From positions 33,567-97,566 of the forward strand of contig JAGXFH010000086.1 in NCBI GenBank assembly GCA_024637315.1: a stretch of 64,000 nt of DNA. The letters run 5' to 3'. This document shows, piece after piece, positions 1-8,962 of this stretch. A program made the translations under genes and the position numbers. The stretch is from Brevirhabdus sp. GTDB taxonomy: Bacteria; Pseudomonadota; Alphaproteobacteria; Rhodobacterales; Rhodobacteraceae. Below the pieces are notes generated by a model. The model was not told where the DNA came from. It did not search any database and saw only the letters and a list, made by a program, of their open reading frames with translations. How positions within the stretch are numbered: position 1 is the first letter of the stretch; each line of letters starts with the position of its first letter.

Positions 1-355
1 AATTCTCCGACTGTTTGGTCTCGGACGAGGTCAGCTGCAGATTGGTCAGCTTGGTGACACCATCGACCAGTTCGGCGATCTCGGCCCCGAACTGCTCGGC
101 AATCTCGCCATAGGTCGATTTGGTGTCTTCAATGGTGTCGTGCAGCAATGCGGTAACGATCGTCGCGTCATCCAACTGCTGCTCCGTCAGGATCGCGGCG
201 ACTTCGACAGGATGCGTGAAGTACTCTTCGCCAGAGCGGCGATACTGCCCGGCATGCATCTTCCGACCGTAGGCGTAAGCCTTGCGGATCAGCTCTGCGT
301 TTGTCTTGGGATTGTAATTGCGGACCAGTTCGATCAGGTCTTCGACGTCGATCAT
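1..355 (-). CDS. rsh: RelA/SpoT-family (p)ppGpp synthetase/hydrolase, N-terminal part (cut by window edge)
   Basis: The first ~118 codons of a minus-strand gene that runs off the left end. Translation from the ATG at 355 begins MIDVEDLIELVRNYNPKTNA and contains the HD hydrolase motif (LLHDTIEDT) preceded by the SGEEYFTHPVEVA block typical of Rel/SpoT proteins. An intact HDxxED implies working (p)ppGpp hydrolase chemistry; the synthetase, TGS and ACT domains would lie outside the window. The gene follows rpoZ by 30 bp in the folK-rpoZ-rsh order common in alphaproteobacteria, so it is probably the single bifunctional Rsh of the stringent response. Product confident; synthetase activity not visible here. 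Confidence 0.9.
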   Translation of the reverse strand, partial: MIDVEDLIELVRNYNPKTNAELIRKAYAYGRKMHAGQYRRSGEEYFTHPVEVAAILTEQQLDDATIVTALLHDTIEDTKSTYGEIAEQFGAEIAELVDGVTKLTNLQLTSSETKQSEN

Positions 356-385
356 CCGGTCCGCACCTTTGGCGCGAAGGCGCCC

Positions 386-739
386 TTACTGCTGCCCTTG
401 CGCTTCCATCAGCGCACGCAGCAGGTTTTCCTCCGACATGTCGTCACGGGCCGGCTTGTCGACCTCTGCCCCCATCAGAAGCGCCATCGCGTCTTCTTCC
501 GGCTCATCGACCTCGATCTGGGTCTGGTGGCTCTCTATCATACGCTCGCGCAGATCATCGGCGCTTTGCGTTTCCTCGGCGATCTCTCGCAGGCTGACGA
601 CAGGATTCTTGTCGTTGTCGCGATCCACGGTGATCGGCGCACCGGCAGTAATCTCGCGCGCCCGATGGGCGGCAAGCATCACCAGCTCAAACCGGTTAGG
701 AACTTTATCAACGCAATCTTCAACCGTCACGCGGGCCAT
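386..739 (-). CDS. rpoZ: DNA-directed RNA polymerase omega subunit
   Basis: 117 aa from the ATG at 739, starting [20 protein letters not shown], the hallmark N-terminus of omega, followed by the helical core with AAHRAREI and an acidic C-terminal tail. Omega helps fold and assemble the beta' subunit and in proteobacteria forms part of a ppGpp site, which fits its position directly upstream of rsh. An in-frame ATG seven codons upstream (760) exists, but family alignment favours MARV. Lies 97 bp downstream of folK on the same strand. Length is normal for alphaproteobacterial omega. Confidence 0.96.
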   Translation of the reverse strand: MARVTVEDCVDKVPNRFELVMLAAHRAREITAGAPITVDRDNDKNPVVSLREIAEETQSADDLRERMIESHQTQIEVDEPEEDAMALLMGAEVDKPARDDMSEENLLRALMEAQGQQ

Positions 740-836
740 TTGGCTCTCCAATCCTTGCAAGGGAGGGTGTGGAAACGTCTATTTAGGCGGTCCTTCACAT
801 ATTGACAAGCGCCGAATCCGCACGTTGGGGCCGGAT

Positions 837-1424
837 TCACAGGGGCTTTATCGCTTCGCGGTCGCTTTTTGGAAGGTTGCGCGCCATTTCCGCCACCGTC
901 AGGCCGAAAACCGGATGCCGCCACCCCGCTGCGACCTCTTCCAGGGGAATCAACACGAAGGCCCGATCCTGCATCCGGGGATGTGGCAAGATCAACCGAT
1001 CCGGCGCACCAACGGACTGCCGTTCAGGCGGCAGATCGGCCCAGCGCCGGAACGTCTCGGCATCCGGGACTATCCGGCGGCCCATCGCAAGCAGATCGAC
1101 ATCCAGCGTCCGCGCGCCCCACCGCGTCTCGCGCACTCGACCCAGCCGCGATTCGACAAGGTGCAGCATCGTCAACAGGTCATTCGGCGACAATTCGCAC
1201 ATCACGCTTGCCGCTGCGTTAACGAAATCCGGCCCCGCACCGGCCGGAAAACAGGGGGTCTTGAATAACCGGCTGACAACACTGGGTTTAACACCCAGTT
1301 CGCCCAACATGGTCAGCGCGGCCAAAATGGTCTCTGCCGGCCCCCCAGCTGCCGATGACAGGTTCGAACCCAATGCAATCAGCGCGTGTGCCTGCCCGTT
1401 GTCGGAATCATTGTCTTGCAGCAC
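837..1424 (-). CDS. folK: 2-amino-4-hydroxy-6-hydroxymethyldihydropteridine pyrophosphokinase
   Basis: 195 aa. HPPK transfers pyrophosphate from ATP to 6-hydroxymethyl-7,8-dihydropterin in folate synthesis. Visible motifs are the N-terminal ALIALGSNL (residues ~14-22), the RETRWGARTLDVDLL block that binds pterin and Mg-ATP, and LILPHPRMQDRAFVLIPL near the C-terminus. All are characteristic of FolK and length is normal. First gene of a probable folK-rpoZ-rsh transcription unit. The divergent NYN gene begins 105 bp away, so promoters for both directions should lie in 1425-1529. Confidence 0.96.
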   Translation of the reverse strand: MLQDNDSDNGQAHALIALGSNLSSAAGGPAETILAALTMLGELGVKPSVVSRLFKTPCFPAGAGPDFVNAAASVMCELSPNDLLTMLHLVESRLGRVRETRWGARTLDVDLLAMGRRIVPDAETFRRWADLPPERQSVGAPDRLILPHPRMQDRAFVLIPLEEVAAGWRHPVFGLTVAEMARNLPKSDREAIKPL

Positions 1425-1529
1425 GTCACAATTTCCCTATTTTACGCCAAGTTTCGTCAGTTTGATTATCGGCACTCACACTCACCCAATGCTGTCTTTG
1501 GCGAAGCGCATTTTGAGAGGACCTTTTTT

Positions 1530-2102
1530 ATGTTCTACAGAGACGAACGGCTGGCGCTGTTCATCGACGGGTCGAACCTGTATGCGGCCGCCAGGGCGCT
1601 GGGCTTCGATATCGACTACAAACTGCTCCGGCAGGAATTCATGCGACGTGGCAAATTGCTGCGCGCATTCTACTACACCGCTCTTCTGGAAAATGACGAC
1701 TATTCCCCTATTCGCCCTCTGGTTGACTGGCTGCACTATAACGGCTTCTCGATGGTCACCAAACCGGCCAAGGAATACACTGACAGCCAGGGACGGCGTA
1801 AGGTCAAGGGTAACATGGATATCGAACTGACCGTCGACGCCATGGAACTTGCGCCGCATGTCGATCATGTCGTGCTGTTTTCAGGCGATGGCGACTTCCG
1901 GCCGCTGGTCGAAAGTCTGCAACGTCAGGGCGTGCGGGTTTCGGTTGTTTCGACCATCCGCTCGCAGCCGCCGATGATCGCGGATGAACTGCGGCGTCAG
2001 GCCGACAATTTCATCGAACTGGAAGAGTTGAAGGAGGTCGTGGGGCGCCCCCCCCGCGAACCGCGCCAACAAGTTGAGGCGGAGGCCAGCGCCGAAAGCT
2101 GA
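1530..2102 (+). CDS. NYN domain (LabA/DUF88 family) protein
   Basis: 190 aa from the ATG at 1530, preceded by an AGAGG ribosome-binding sequence. The LabA/DUF88 subgroup of NYN domains has a PIN-like fold and is predicted to be a metal-dependent RNase. Acidic positions expected in the active site are visible: FIDGSNLYAAARA near the start, MDIELTVDAM in the middle, and LFSGDGDFRPLVE after it. The C-terminus is a low-complexity Pro/Arg/Glu tail (PPREPRQQVEAEASAES). The domain call is strong; a specific substrate cannot be given. An earlier in-frame start at 1386 would add 48 residues unlike the family and was not used. Confidence 0.9.
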   Translation: MFYRDERLALFIDGSNLYAAARALGFDIDYKLLRQEFMRRGKLLRAFYYTALLENDDYSPIRPLVDWLHYNGFSMVTKPAKEYTDSQGRRKVKGNMDIELTVDAMELAPHVDHVVLFSGDGDFRPLVESLQRQGVRVSVVSTIRSQPPMIADELRRQADNFIELEELKEVVGRPPREPRQQVEAEASAES

Positions 2103-2123
2103 GTCTGACCGGAAATTGATTGG

Positions 2124-2147
2124 AACCAGGGTAATCGCACCCTGGTT
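2124..2147 (+). terminator. stem-loop after the NYN gene
   Basis: Perfect 9-bp inverted repeat AACCAGGGT / ACCCTGGTT with a 6-nt loop, 21 bp downstream of the NYN stop codon and 72 bp before ispH. The following T-run is short (TTTCACTTT), so this is a moderate intrinsic terminator or transcript-end stabiliser. Confidence 0.6.
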
Positions 2148-2219
2148 TCACTTTCGACGCACTGGACCTTGATCGCCAAGACCAGTACCCCTTGCACCGG
2201 AACATCCGGACTCTGCATC

Positions 2220-3167
2220 ATGGCCGACCCACTCACCCTCTATCTCGCCGCCCCAAGGGGCTTTTGCGCCGGCGTCGACCGCGCCATCAAGATCGTCGAG
2301 ATCGCACTGCAGAAATGGGGCGCGCCGGTCTATGTGCGGCACGAGATCGTGCACAACAAATTCGTTGTGGACGGACTCCGGGAAAAGGGCGCGGTGTTCG
2401 TGGAATCCCTGGACGACGCTCCCGATGACCGGCCGGTGGTGTTTTCGGCGCATGGTGTCGCCAAGGCCGTCCCGGCCGAGGCTGAACGCCGCAAGATGAT
2501 TTATGTCGACGCGACCTGCCCGCTGGTCTCCAAGGTTCATATCGAAGCCGAGCGGCATCACCAGAACGGGTTGCAGATGGTCATGATCGGCCATCATGGC
2601 CATCCTGAAACCGTCGGCACGATGGGCCAGCTGCCCGCGGGCGAGGTGCTGCTGGTCGAAACCGCCGAAGATGTCGCCAGCCTCGACGTCCGCGACCCCG
2701 CCAAGCTCGCCTTCATCACCCAGACAACTCTGTCGGTTGACGATACGGCAGGCATTGTCGAGGCGCTCAAGGCCCGCTTCCCGAACATCATCGGCCCCCA
2801 TAAAGAGGACATCTGCTACGCAACCACCAACCGGCAGGCGGCGGTCAAGGTGATCGCGCCGAAGATCGACGCGCTGCTGGTGATCGGTGCGCCGAATTCC
2901 TCGAACTCGCAGCGTCTGGTCGAGGTCGGCCGCGCTGCCGGCTGCGCCTATTCGCAACTGGTTCAGCGCGCCGCGGATATCGACTGGCGCGCACTTGACG
3001 GCATCCGTGCCGTCGGTATCACCGCGGGCGCCTCGGCCCCCGAAGTGCTGGTCGATGAGGTCATCGACGCGTTTCGGGTACGCTACGACCTGACTGTTGA
3101 AATCATCGAAACCGCTCAGGAAAACGTCGAATTCAAGGTCCCGCGTGTTTTGAGACAACCGGCATGA
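2220..3167 (+). CDS. ispH: 4-hydroxy-3-methylbut-2-enyl diphosphate reductase
   Basis: 315 aa from ATG 2220 ([20 protein letters not shown]). IspH is the last enzyme of the MEP isoprenoid pathway and reduces HMBPP to IPP and DMAPP with a [4Fe-4S] cluster. The three cluster cysteines sit in [16 protein letters not shown] and [11 protein letters not shown]. Substrate-binding residues are visible in VFSAHGV and [14 protein letters not shown]. Length is normal. Its stop codon overlaps the downstream methyltransferase start by 4 bp (ATGA), so the two are translationally coupled. An upstream in-frame start at 2169 is possible but adds non-conserved sequence. Confidence 0.97.
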   Translation: MADPLTLYLAAPRGFCAGVDRAIKIVEIALQKWGAPVYVRHEIVHNKFVVDGLREKGAVFVESLDDAPDDRPVVFSAHGVAKAVPAEAERRKMIYVDATCPLVSKVHIEAERHHQNGLQMVMIGHHGHPETVGTMGQLPAGEVLLVETAEDVASLDVRDPAKLAFITQTTLSVDDTAGIVEALKARFPNIIGPHKEDICYATTNRQAAVKVIAPKIDALLVIGAPNSSNSQRLVEVGRAAGCAYSQLVQRAADIDWRALDGIRAVGITAGASAPEVLVDEVIDAFRVRYDLTVEIIETAQENVEFKVPRVLRQPA

Positions 3168-3757
3168 CCAAAGACCACAGGACGCTGGAGGTCTACGATC
3201 GGCGCGCCGCACAGTATGGCGACATGGTCAGCGCCGAGGACGAAGGCAGCGCGCTTGGACGCTTCACCGCGGAAATGCCCAAGGGTGGGCGGGTGCTCGA
3301 TCTCGGCTGCGGTCCCGGTCATCACGCCGCAAGGATGCAGGCCGAGGGGCTGGTCGTCGAGGCCTGGGACGGCTCCGTCGAGATGATCTCGATGGCCCTG
3401 AACCGACACGGCATCACCGCGCGGCACGCGAGCTTCGACGACCTCGATACCGCTGCCCGGTTCGACGGCATCTGGGCCAGCTTCAGCCTGCTGCACGCCT
3501 CGAAAGCGCAATTCGCGCATCACCTGCACTCTTGCCACCGGGCGCTGAAATCAGGCGGCACACTCTATCTCGGGATGAAGACCGGCACGGGGGAAAAGCG
3601 CGACGGTCTTGGTCGCTTTTACGCCTTCTATACGCAAGCGGAACTCGAAGCCTGTCTGGCAAGGGCCGGCTTCACGCCGTTCCACTTTCACACCGGCAGC
3701 GCGAAGGGTCTTGCCGGCGATAAAGCGCCCTATATCGACATCTTGTCTCGTGCCTGA
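3164..3757 (+). CDS. class I SAM-dependent methyltransferase
   Basis: 197 aa. SAM-binding motif I is clear as [17 protein letters not shown] (residues ~43-59), followed by an acidic post-I residue in [12 protein letters not shown] and [15 protein letters not shown] for motifs III-IV, the pattern of the Methyltransf_11/25 group of small-molecule methyltransferases. It overlaps ispH (ATGA) and the rnhA start. The substrate is not evident. The conserved ispH-methyltransferase-rnhA order is shared with relatives and may reflect only compact packing. Confidence 0.85.
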   Translation: MTKDHRTLEVYDRRAAQYGDMVSAEDEGSALGRFTAEMPKGGRVLDLGCGPGHHAARMQAEGLVVEAWDGSVEMISMALNRHGITARHASFDDLDTAARFDGIWASFSLLHASKAQFAHHLHSCHRALKSGGTLYLGMKTGTGEKRDGLGRFYAFYTQAELEACLARAGFTPFHFHTGSAKGLAGDKAPYIDILSRA

Positions 3758-4220
3758 ACTTTTCGCCTATACCGATGGCGCCTGCTCCGGCAATCCCGGC
3801 CCCGGCGGCTGGGGCGTCCTGCTGCTGGCCCGTGACGGCGACAAGGTCGTCAGGACCCGAGAGCTTTCTGGCGGCGAGGCCGACACCACCAACAACCGGA
3901 TGGAGCTTCTGGCCGCGATCAACGCCCTCGAGGCCCTCTCGCGGCCCACGTCGCTGACGGTCGTCACCGACAGCGCCTATGTGAAGAATGGCGTCACCCA
4001 GTGGATCCACGGCTGGAAGCGCAACGGCTGGCGCACGGCAGGCAAGAAGCCGGTCAAGAACGTCGATCTGTGGCAGCGGCTGGAGGAAGCAACACACCGC
4101 CATCAGATCACCTGGGAATGGATCAAGGGCCATGCCGGCCACCCAGAGAACGAGCGTGCCGACGAGCTGGCCCGGGCCGGGATGGAACCGTTCAAGCCGG
4201 CAAAGGCGAACGGCAAGTGA
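3750..4220 (+). CDS. rnhA: ribonuclease HI
   Basis: 156 aa from a GTG at 3750, which places the start 8 bp inside the upstream methyltransferase gene. RNase HI removes RNA from RNA-DNA hybrids. Catalytic signatures are complete: [16 protein letters not shown] (first Asp), NNRMELLAA (Glu), [10 protein letters not shown] (second Asp), and [17 protein letters not shown] (His and last Asp). Length matches bacterial RNase HI. The GTG start is chosen because the family begins a few residues before the YTDGA motif and no ATG is available. Confidence 0.96.
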   Translation: MPELFAYTDGACSGNPGPGGWGVLLLARDGDKVVRTRELSGGEADTTNNRMELLAAINALEALSRPTSLTVVTDSAYVKNGVTQWIHGWKRNGWRTAGKKPVKNVDLWQRLEEATHRHQITWEWIKGHAGHPENERADELARAGMEPFKPAKANGK

Positions 4221-4837
4221 CCCTGCTTGCGGTCCTCGATTACGCATCGGTCTTCATCTTTGCCCTGACCGGTGCGCTGGTCGCCAGCCGTGCCCAGCTT
4301 GATGTTGTCGGCTTCGCCTTCGTCGCCAGCCTGACGGCCGTTGGGGGTGGCACGGTGCGCGATGTGCTGCTGGACCGTGACCCGATCTTCTGGGTCGCGG
4401 CCCCCAGCTACATCCTTGTCGCCATCGCGGCGGCCGTGCTGGTCTTCTTCACCGCGCATCTTCTGGAAAGCCGCCTGCGTGTATTGACGTGGCTTGATCC
4501 CTGCGCGCTATCGACGGCGGTTCCGGCGGGCGTCGCCGCCGCACTGTCGCTCGATCAGCACTGGGGCATCGTGCTTCTGATGGGTATCGCCACGGGCTGT
4601 TTTGGCGGCCTCTTGCGCGATGTTGTCTGCAACGAAGTGCCTTTGGTCCTGAAACAGGGCGAACTGTACGTCACCGCCGCCTTTGCCGGTGCCGGTGCCG
4701 CACTTGTCGCGGCGCTGTTCATGCCTGCCGGCGCCGCCCTTCTGGCCTGCGCCGGCGTGACCTTCAGCTTGCGCGCCGGAAGCCTGATCTTTGGTTGGAG
4801 CCTGCCGGTCTACAAATCCCGGCCGCCGCGAACCTAG
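4217..4837 (+). CDS. UPF0126 / TRIC-family membrane protein
   Basis: 206 aa from a GTG that overlaps the rnhA stop (GTGA at 4217). Two tandem membrane repeats of three helices each carry the family glycine motifs: [20 protein letters not shown] in the first and [20 protein letters not shown] in the second. This is the YadS/YicG (UPF0126) family, bacterial relatives of trimeric intracellular cation channels; some bacterial members conduct potassium. Cytoplasmic-membrane location and about seven helices are expected. The gene ends with CTAG, sharing its stop with the convergent GlsB-like gene. Confidence 0.9.
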   Translation: MTLLAVLDYASVFIFALTGALVASRAQLDVVGFAFVASLTAVGGGTVRDVLLDRDPIFWVAAPSYILVAIAAAVLVFFTAHLLESRLRVLTWLDPCALSTAVPAGVAAALSLDQHWGIVLLMGIATGCFGGLLRDVVCNEVPLVLKQGELYVTAAFAGAGAALVAALFMPAGAALLACAGVTFSLRAGSLIFGWSLPVYKSRPPRT

Positions 4838-5073
4838 CGCTTCGGCCCATAGGTGCGCCACAGCCAGATCAGCAGCATCGCCCCAAGCACCGCGCCGACA
4901 AATCCTGCCGCCCAGCCGGTCACGGTCAGCAGGACCCGCAGCACCAACCCGCCGATCAGCGCCCCGAATATGCCGATGGCGACAGTGGTCACCAGATCGG
5001 TTTGCAGCTTCATCAACCGAGTCGCGATGAATCCCGCAGCAGCGCCGATTATCGCAAGCACGAGTATGGGCAT
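4834..5073 (-). CDS. GlsB/YeaQ/YmgE family stress-response membrane protein
   Basis: 79 aa, almost entirely hydrophobic with three predicted helices and the glycine-rich repeats GAAAGFIATRL, GIFGALIGGLVLR and GFVGAVLGAMLLIWLWR, which define the transglycosylase-associated (GlsB/YeaQ) family. Members are stress-induced inner-membrane proteins of unknown biochemical function. Its stop codon overlaps that of the convergent UPF0126 gene in a shared CTAG at 4834-4837. Confidence 0.88.
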   Translation of the reverse strand: MPILVLAIIGAAAGFIATRLMKLQTDLVTTVAIGIFGALIGGLVLRVLLTVTGWAAGFVGAVLGAMLLIWLWRTYGPKR

Positions 5074-5133
5074 GGGTTCGATCCTTTCGTTCCACTTCCG
5101 ATTTAGGATGTTGCCGCCTGAAATGTAGGACGC

Positions 5134-6033
5134 TCAGCTCAGCCGGTCCGGCAGGTCCAACCCCATTGCCAGCTCTTCAGCCGGCATCGGCCGCTTGCCT
5201 TCGCGCTGCGCCTCCAGGATCTCGACCGCGCCAGTGCCGCAGGTGACGGTAAAGCCATGCAGCACCTCTCCCGGCGCGCCCCGCCCTTCGACAAGCCGGC
5301 TTCGCAGCAGTTTCACCCGTTCGCCGCCGATCAATGCCCAGGCCCCCGGAAACGGTGACAGGCCCCGGATCAGCCGATCAACCTCGTCGGCCGGACGCGC
5401 CCAGTCAACCCTTGCCTCGGCCTTGTCGATCTTCGCGGCATAGGTGACGCCCTCCTCCGGTTGCGCCTCGGCCTGCAACTTTGGCAATCGTTCCAGTGCC
5501 TCGACGATCTTTTCGGCCCCGAGGGCCGACAGACGGTCATGCAGATCGGCGGTGGTCTCCTCGGCCCCGATCGGCGTTTCCGCCCGCAGCAGAACCGGAC
5601 CGGTATCCAGCCCCGCCTCCATCTGCATGATGCAGATGCCGGTCTTGGCGTCGCCCGCCATGATCGCCCGGTGGATCGGCGCCGCCCCGCGCCAGCGCGG
5701 CAGAAGCGAGGCATGGATGTTCAGACAACCAAAGCGGGGCTGATCAAGCACCGGCTGCGGCAGGATCAGCCCGTAGGCCACGACCACCGCCGCATCCGCG
5801 CCGAAGGAGGCGAACTCCGCCTGCGCCTCGGGCGAACGCAACGATACCGGATGACGCACTTCCAGCCCCAAAGCCTCGGCGCGCGCCTGAACAGGACTTG
5901 GCCGATCCTTCTTGCCCCGCCCGGCGGGTCTTGGCGGCTGACAGTAGACCGCGGCAACGTCGTGTGCGGCTGCAACCAGCGCGTCAAGCACCGGAACCGA
6001 GAAATCCGGCGTGCCCATGAACACCAGTCTCAT
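5134..6033 (-). CDS. fmt: methionyl-tRNA formyltransferase
   Basis: 299 aa. Fmt formylates initiator Met-tRNA using 10-formyltetrahydrofolate. The N-terminus [19 protein letters not shown] is typical. The catalytic segment [20 protein letters not shown] supplies Asn and His, and [10 protein letters not shown] supplies the Asp. The [12 protein letters not shown] formyl-folate loop is intact and the C-terminal OB-like domain is present. The start overlaps the upstream deformylase-like gene by 4 bp, giving a def - def-like - fmt operon that couples formylation and deformylation. Confidence 0.97.
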   Translation of the reverse strand: MRLVFMGTPDFSVPVLDALVAAAHDVAAVYCQPPRPAGRGKKDRPSPVQARAEALGLEVRHPVSLRSPEAQAEFASFGADAAVVVAYGLILPQPVLDQPRFGCLNIHASLLPRWRGAAPIHRAIMAGDAKTGICIMQMEAGLDTGPVLLRAETPIGAEETTADLHDRLSALGAEKIVEALERLPKLQAEAQPEEGVTYAAKIDKAEARVDWARPADEVDRLIRGLSPFPGAWALIGGERVKLLRSRLVEGRGAPGEVLHGFTVTCGTGAVEILEAQREGKRPMPAEELAMGLDLPDRLS

Positions 6034-6530
6034 GCCCGCCTGCCGATCTTGGCGGCCCGTTTCAGCAACATCTGCCGTTTCATCGCCGAGAGGTGATCGA
6101 AATACATCTTGCCGTTCAGATGGTCGATCTGGTGCTGAACGCTCGTCGCCCAGAGCCCCACGAAATCACGCTCTTCGACCTCGCCATACACGTTCAGGAA
6201 CCGCACCGTCACCGCCCTTGGCCGCTCGATGGACGCCGAAACGCCGGGCAGGTTCGGGCTGGCCTCGTCATGCAAGCGCATCTTCGACGAGGCATGCAAG
6301 ATCTCGGGGTTGGCCATCCGTACCGACTGCCCGCGCTCGGCCGACGCATCGACAACCGCCAGCCGTTGCACAACCCCCAACTGAACCGCCGCCAGCCCGA
6401 CCCCCGGCATCGCCTCCATCACCGCGATCATCCGGTCCCAAAGCGCCCGAACCTCATCGGTTACTGCCTCGACCGGCGCGGCCACTCTGCGCAACCGCCG
6501 GTCCGGCCAGGGGATGATCGCATGGCTCAC
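6030..6530 (-). CDS. peptide deformylase-like protein, predicted inactive
   Basis: 166 aa, homologous along its length to the neighbouring deformylase but with all metal and catalytic motifs altered except the first. Motif 1 GVGLAAVQ (residues 43-50) is near-normal. Motif 2, normally EGCLS, reads EASPN (89-93), so the Cys metal ligand is gone. Motif 3, normally HEIDH, reads HQIDH (133-137), so the catalytic Glu is Gln. It is in frame, uninterrupted and joined by 4-bp overlaps to def and fmt, which argues for a retained function rather than decay. Possible roles are formyl-Met binding without cleavage or ribosome-exit regulation; both are inference. Confidence 0.88.
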   Translation of the reverse strand: MSHAIIPWPDRRLRRVAAPVEAVTDEVRALWDRMIAVMEAMPGVGLAAVQLGVVQRLAVVDASAERGQSVRMANPEILHASSKMRLHDEASPNLPGVSASIERPRAVTVRFLNVYGEVEERDFVGLWATSVQHQIDHLNGKMYFDHLSAMKRQMLLKRAAKIGRRA

Positions 6531-7057
6531 GGTCGCGCCAGTTCGCGCTTCATCTTCTGCATCTTGCGGGTGATCATCTGGCGCTTCAAGGGTTTGAGGT
6601 AGTCGATGAACAGCTTGCCTTCCAGATGGTCGATCTCATGCTGAACACACGTGGACCACAGCCCGTCGAAATGCTCTTCCCGAAGCTTGCCATCCGGGTC
6701 GAGCCACGTCACCCGAACCTCGGCGGGCCGCTCGACATCGGCATAATGCTCGGGGATCGACAGGCAGCCTTCCTCATAGACATTGGTCTCGTCCGACACC
6801 CATGTGACCTCCGGATTGAACAGCACCATCGGGCGCGGTGCGGCGCCTTCCTCCTTGACGCAATCCATCACCAGTAGCCGCTGCAACACGCCGACCTGCG
6901 GTGCCGCCAACCCGACGCCCGGCGCCTCATACATCGTTTCCAGCATGTCATCGGCCAGCCTTCGCAGCTCTGGCGTGATCTCCGCCACAGGCTCGCAAAC
7001 CTTCTTCAGGCGCGGATCGGGGTGCAAAAGGATCGGTCTCAGGCTCATTGCCATCAT
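6527..7057 (-). CDS. def: peptide deformylase
   Basis: 176 aa from ATG 7057; an internal ATG at 7048 (MSLRPILLHPDPRL) is an equally likely start. The enzyme removes the N-formyl group from nascent peptides. All three motifs are intact: PGVGLAAPQVG (residues ~46-56), YEEGCLSIPE with the metal-binding Cys 98, and VQHEIDHLEGKLF with two His ligands and catalytic Glu 141. First gene of the def - def-like - fmt operon, overlapping the paralogue by 4 bp. This is the functional copy. Confidence 0.97.
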   Translation of the reverse strand: MMAMSLRPILLHPDPRLKKVCEPVAEITPELRRLADDMLETMYEAPGVGLAAPQVGVLQRLLVMDCVKEEGAAPRPMVLFNPEVTWVSDETNVYEEGCLSIPEHYADVERPAEVRVTWLDPDGKLREEHFDGLWSTCVQHEIDHLEGKLFIDYLKPLKRQMITRKMQKMKRELARP

Positions 7058-7144
7058 TTAGGCGAAGCCCCGCCTCGGCGCAACGCCCCCTTGCACCCGC
7101 CGCTGGGGCCGCTAGCTTGCCCCGCGAGCAGACAGGAGGCCCGG

Positions 7145-8320
7145 ATGCCAATCGACTTCGACACGCCCATCACCATAAAGGGTCACCATTCCCAAAAGCA
7201 TGATGAAATGCAGAAATACTTGGGAATCCGCGAGGAAGACGCAATACCGATGTGGGTCGCCGATATGGATTTCGCCGCCGCCGACTGCATCCTGGACGCG
7301 CTGCGGGCCGAGATCGACAACGGCTTTCTGGGCTATTTCGGCGATGTGGGTCCGGTTTCCGAAGCGGTCTGCAACTGGATCAGCCAGCGCCACGGCTGGG
7401 ACGCCGAGCCGGACTGGATCAGCTATTGCCACGGCGTCGTCGCCGGCTTCGCCACTGCGCTAGAGGCTTTCTCGGATCCCGGCGACGCGATCATCGTGTT
7501 TTCGCCGGTCTATCATTCGTTCTTCGGCAAAGCCCGTGCCAAGGGGCGCGAGATCCTGGAAAGTTCGCTGATCGAACGTGACGGCAGGTTCGAAATGGAC
7601 CTCGACGCGCTCGCCTCCAGCCTGACAGGGCGCGAGAAGATCCTGGTCTTCTGCTCGCCCCACAATCCCGGCGGAAGGCTTTGGGCCGCCGATGAAATCC
7701 GCGCGGTCGCTCAGTTCTGCGAAACCCATGACCTGATCCTGATCTCGGATGAGATCCACATGGACCTCACCCATCCGGGCGCAAGACACATCCCGACCAT
7801 CACCGCCGCGACGAACGCCCTGCCGCGACTGGTGGTGCTGACCGCTGCCTCCAAGACGTTCAACATGGCGGGCGGAGAAACCGGCATGGTGATCATTCCC
7901 GATCCCAAGCTGCGTGAAACCTACCGCAAGGCGCATGCCGCGCTCGGCGGCACTCCGAACCGCTTCGGCATGATCATGATCAAGTCCGCGATGACCGATG
8001 GCGGTCCGTGGCTCGACGCCGCCCGCGCCTATATCGCCGCGAATTTCAGCCTATGGCATGACCGCATCGGCGCATTGCCCGGTATCCGGGTGATGAACAT
8101 GCAGGCCACGTATCTCTCGTGGGTCGATTTCACCGATACCGGGCTGAGCGAGGAAGAGATCAGCCACCGCATCGGCGTTGATGCCCGGATCGCCGCCAGC
8201 CCCGGCAAAGCCTTCGGGACAGGCGGCGCCCTGCACAAGCGGTTCAATCTGGCCTTGCCGCGCGCCCGGCTCGTCGAGGCGATCGAGCGGCTCGAAACCG
8301 CTTTCGGGGATTTGCAGTAG
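7145..8320 (+). CDS. patB: MalY/PatB-family cystathionine beta-lyase (PLP enzyme)
   Basis: 391 aa from ATG 7145, preceded by a strong AGGAGG. Fold-type I PLP enzyme of the MalY/PatB group, which cleaves C-S bonds of cystathionine or cysteine conjugates. The N-terminal IPMWVADMDFAAADCILDAL signature is diagnostic. FCSPHNPGGRLW provides Asn for PLP contact, ISDEIHMDL the Asp, and TAASKTFNMAG the Schiff-base Lys. The C-terminal domain is complete. The family name is secure, but the physiological substrate (methionine biosynthesis versus C-S conjugate degradation) is not determined by sequence. Confidence 0.9.
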   Translation: MPIDFDTPITIKGHHSQKHDEMQKYLGIREEDAIPMWVADMDFAAADCILDALRAEIDNGFLGYFGDVGPVSEAVCNWISQRHGWDAEPDWISYCHGVVAGFATALEAFSDPGDAIIVFSPVYHSFFGKARAKGREILESSLIERDGRFEMDLDALASSLTGREKILVFCSPHNPGGRLWAADEIRAVAQFCETHDLILISDEIHMDLTHPGARHIPTITAATNALPRLVVLTAASKTFNMAGGETGMVIIPDPKLRETYRKAHAALGGTPNRFGMIMIKSAMTDGGPWLDAARAYIAANFSLWHDRIGALPGIRVMNMQATYLSWVDFTDTGLSEEEISHRIGVDARIAASPGKAFGTGGALHKRFNLALPRARLVEAIERLETAFGDLQ

Positions 8321-8510
8321 GGCGGAAACAGCCGTCGAACATGTCCAGGGGATCGGCGGCCCGTGTCCTGCGCGAGCGACCCAGCGGGCGATCCGATCGA
8401 AGCTCAGGACCCGAAGCATCCATCCGGGGCATGACGGCTTCGCCCAGAAATCAAGGCACCCAAAAGCCCAACCGGGCGCGCGACGAGATTCGGTTGAGCG
8501 TTACCTTGCC

Positions 8511-8855
8511 TCAGCGCAGCAAGGCGATCGGCGCATTCTCGTCCCGGCAGAAATCCAGCGGTGCCTTGTCGACCGCTTCAGTGTGCCACTTGAACTCATA
8601 AACCATCTCGCCGGCCTCTTCCTCCGAGGCGACGATGAGGCACTGATACAAATGCCGCGTCCCGTCATAAAGATCGACAAGCCCGCGCAAATGCGGCGCA
8701 TCCTCTGCATCCAGCGCAAACCCTCCTTCCCAGAAACGCAGCACCGGATAGACCTCGTCATCGGTATGAACGCGCAACCGGCTCTTCTTTTGCAGCGCGC
8801 TTTTGCGGGCTATCTCAAGCCCCTCGCGCACTTCCTTCGGCAAGAAATCCGACAT
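8511..8855 (-). CDS. conserved hypothetical protein, 114 aa
   Basis: Start chosen at ATG 8855 (MSDFLPKEVREGLEIARKSA), which has GAGGGG at proper spacing; an ATG two codons upstream (8861) lies too close to that sequence. The protein begins with a charged helix, then a predicted beta-rich part with RVHTDDEVYPVLRFW, FALDAEDAPHLRGLVDLYDG and VYEFKWHTEAVDKAPLDF. No signal peptide or membrane segment. I do not recognise a named domain. A palindrome matching the CtrA consensus lies 65 bp upstream of the start, suggesting cell-cycle-linked regulation. Coding is supported by the RBS, composition and lack of competing frames. Confidence 0.75.
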   Translation of the reverse strand: MSDFLPKEVREGLEIARKSALQKKSRLRVHTDDEVYPVLRFWEGGFALDAEDAPHLRGLVDLYDGTRHLYQCLIVASEEEAGEMVYEFKWHTEAVDKAPLDFCRDENAPIALLR

Positions 8856-8916
8856 CGCCATTTCCCCTCTACACCCTGACTTCAAGGATGCAGTGGTTTC
8901 TACACAGGTCAAGTAA

Positions 8917-8937
8917 TGGTTAAATGACGTTTAACCA
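8917..8937. promoter_or_regulatory. palindromic site matching CtrA consensus
   Basis: 21-bp palindrome with 8-bp arms TGGTTAAA / TTTAACCA. Its centre reads TTAA-N7-TTAA (8920-8934), the full CtrA recognition sequence of alphaproteobacteria. It sits 65-85 bp upstream of the 114-aa gene on the minus strand and just beyond the end of cobM. The assignment is by motif only. Confidence 0.5.
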
Positions 8938-8962
8938 GCGGCAAGCAACGGCGGAAAAAAAC

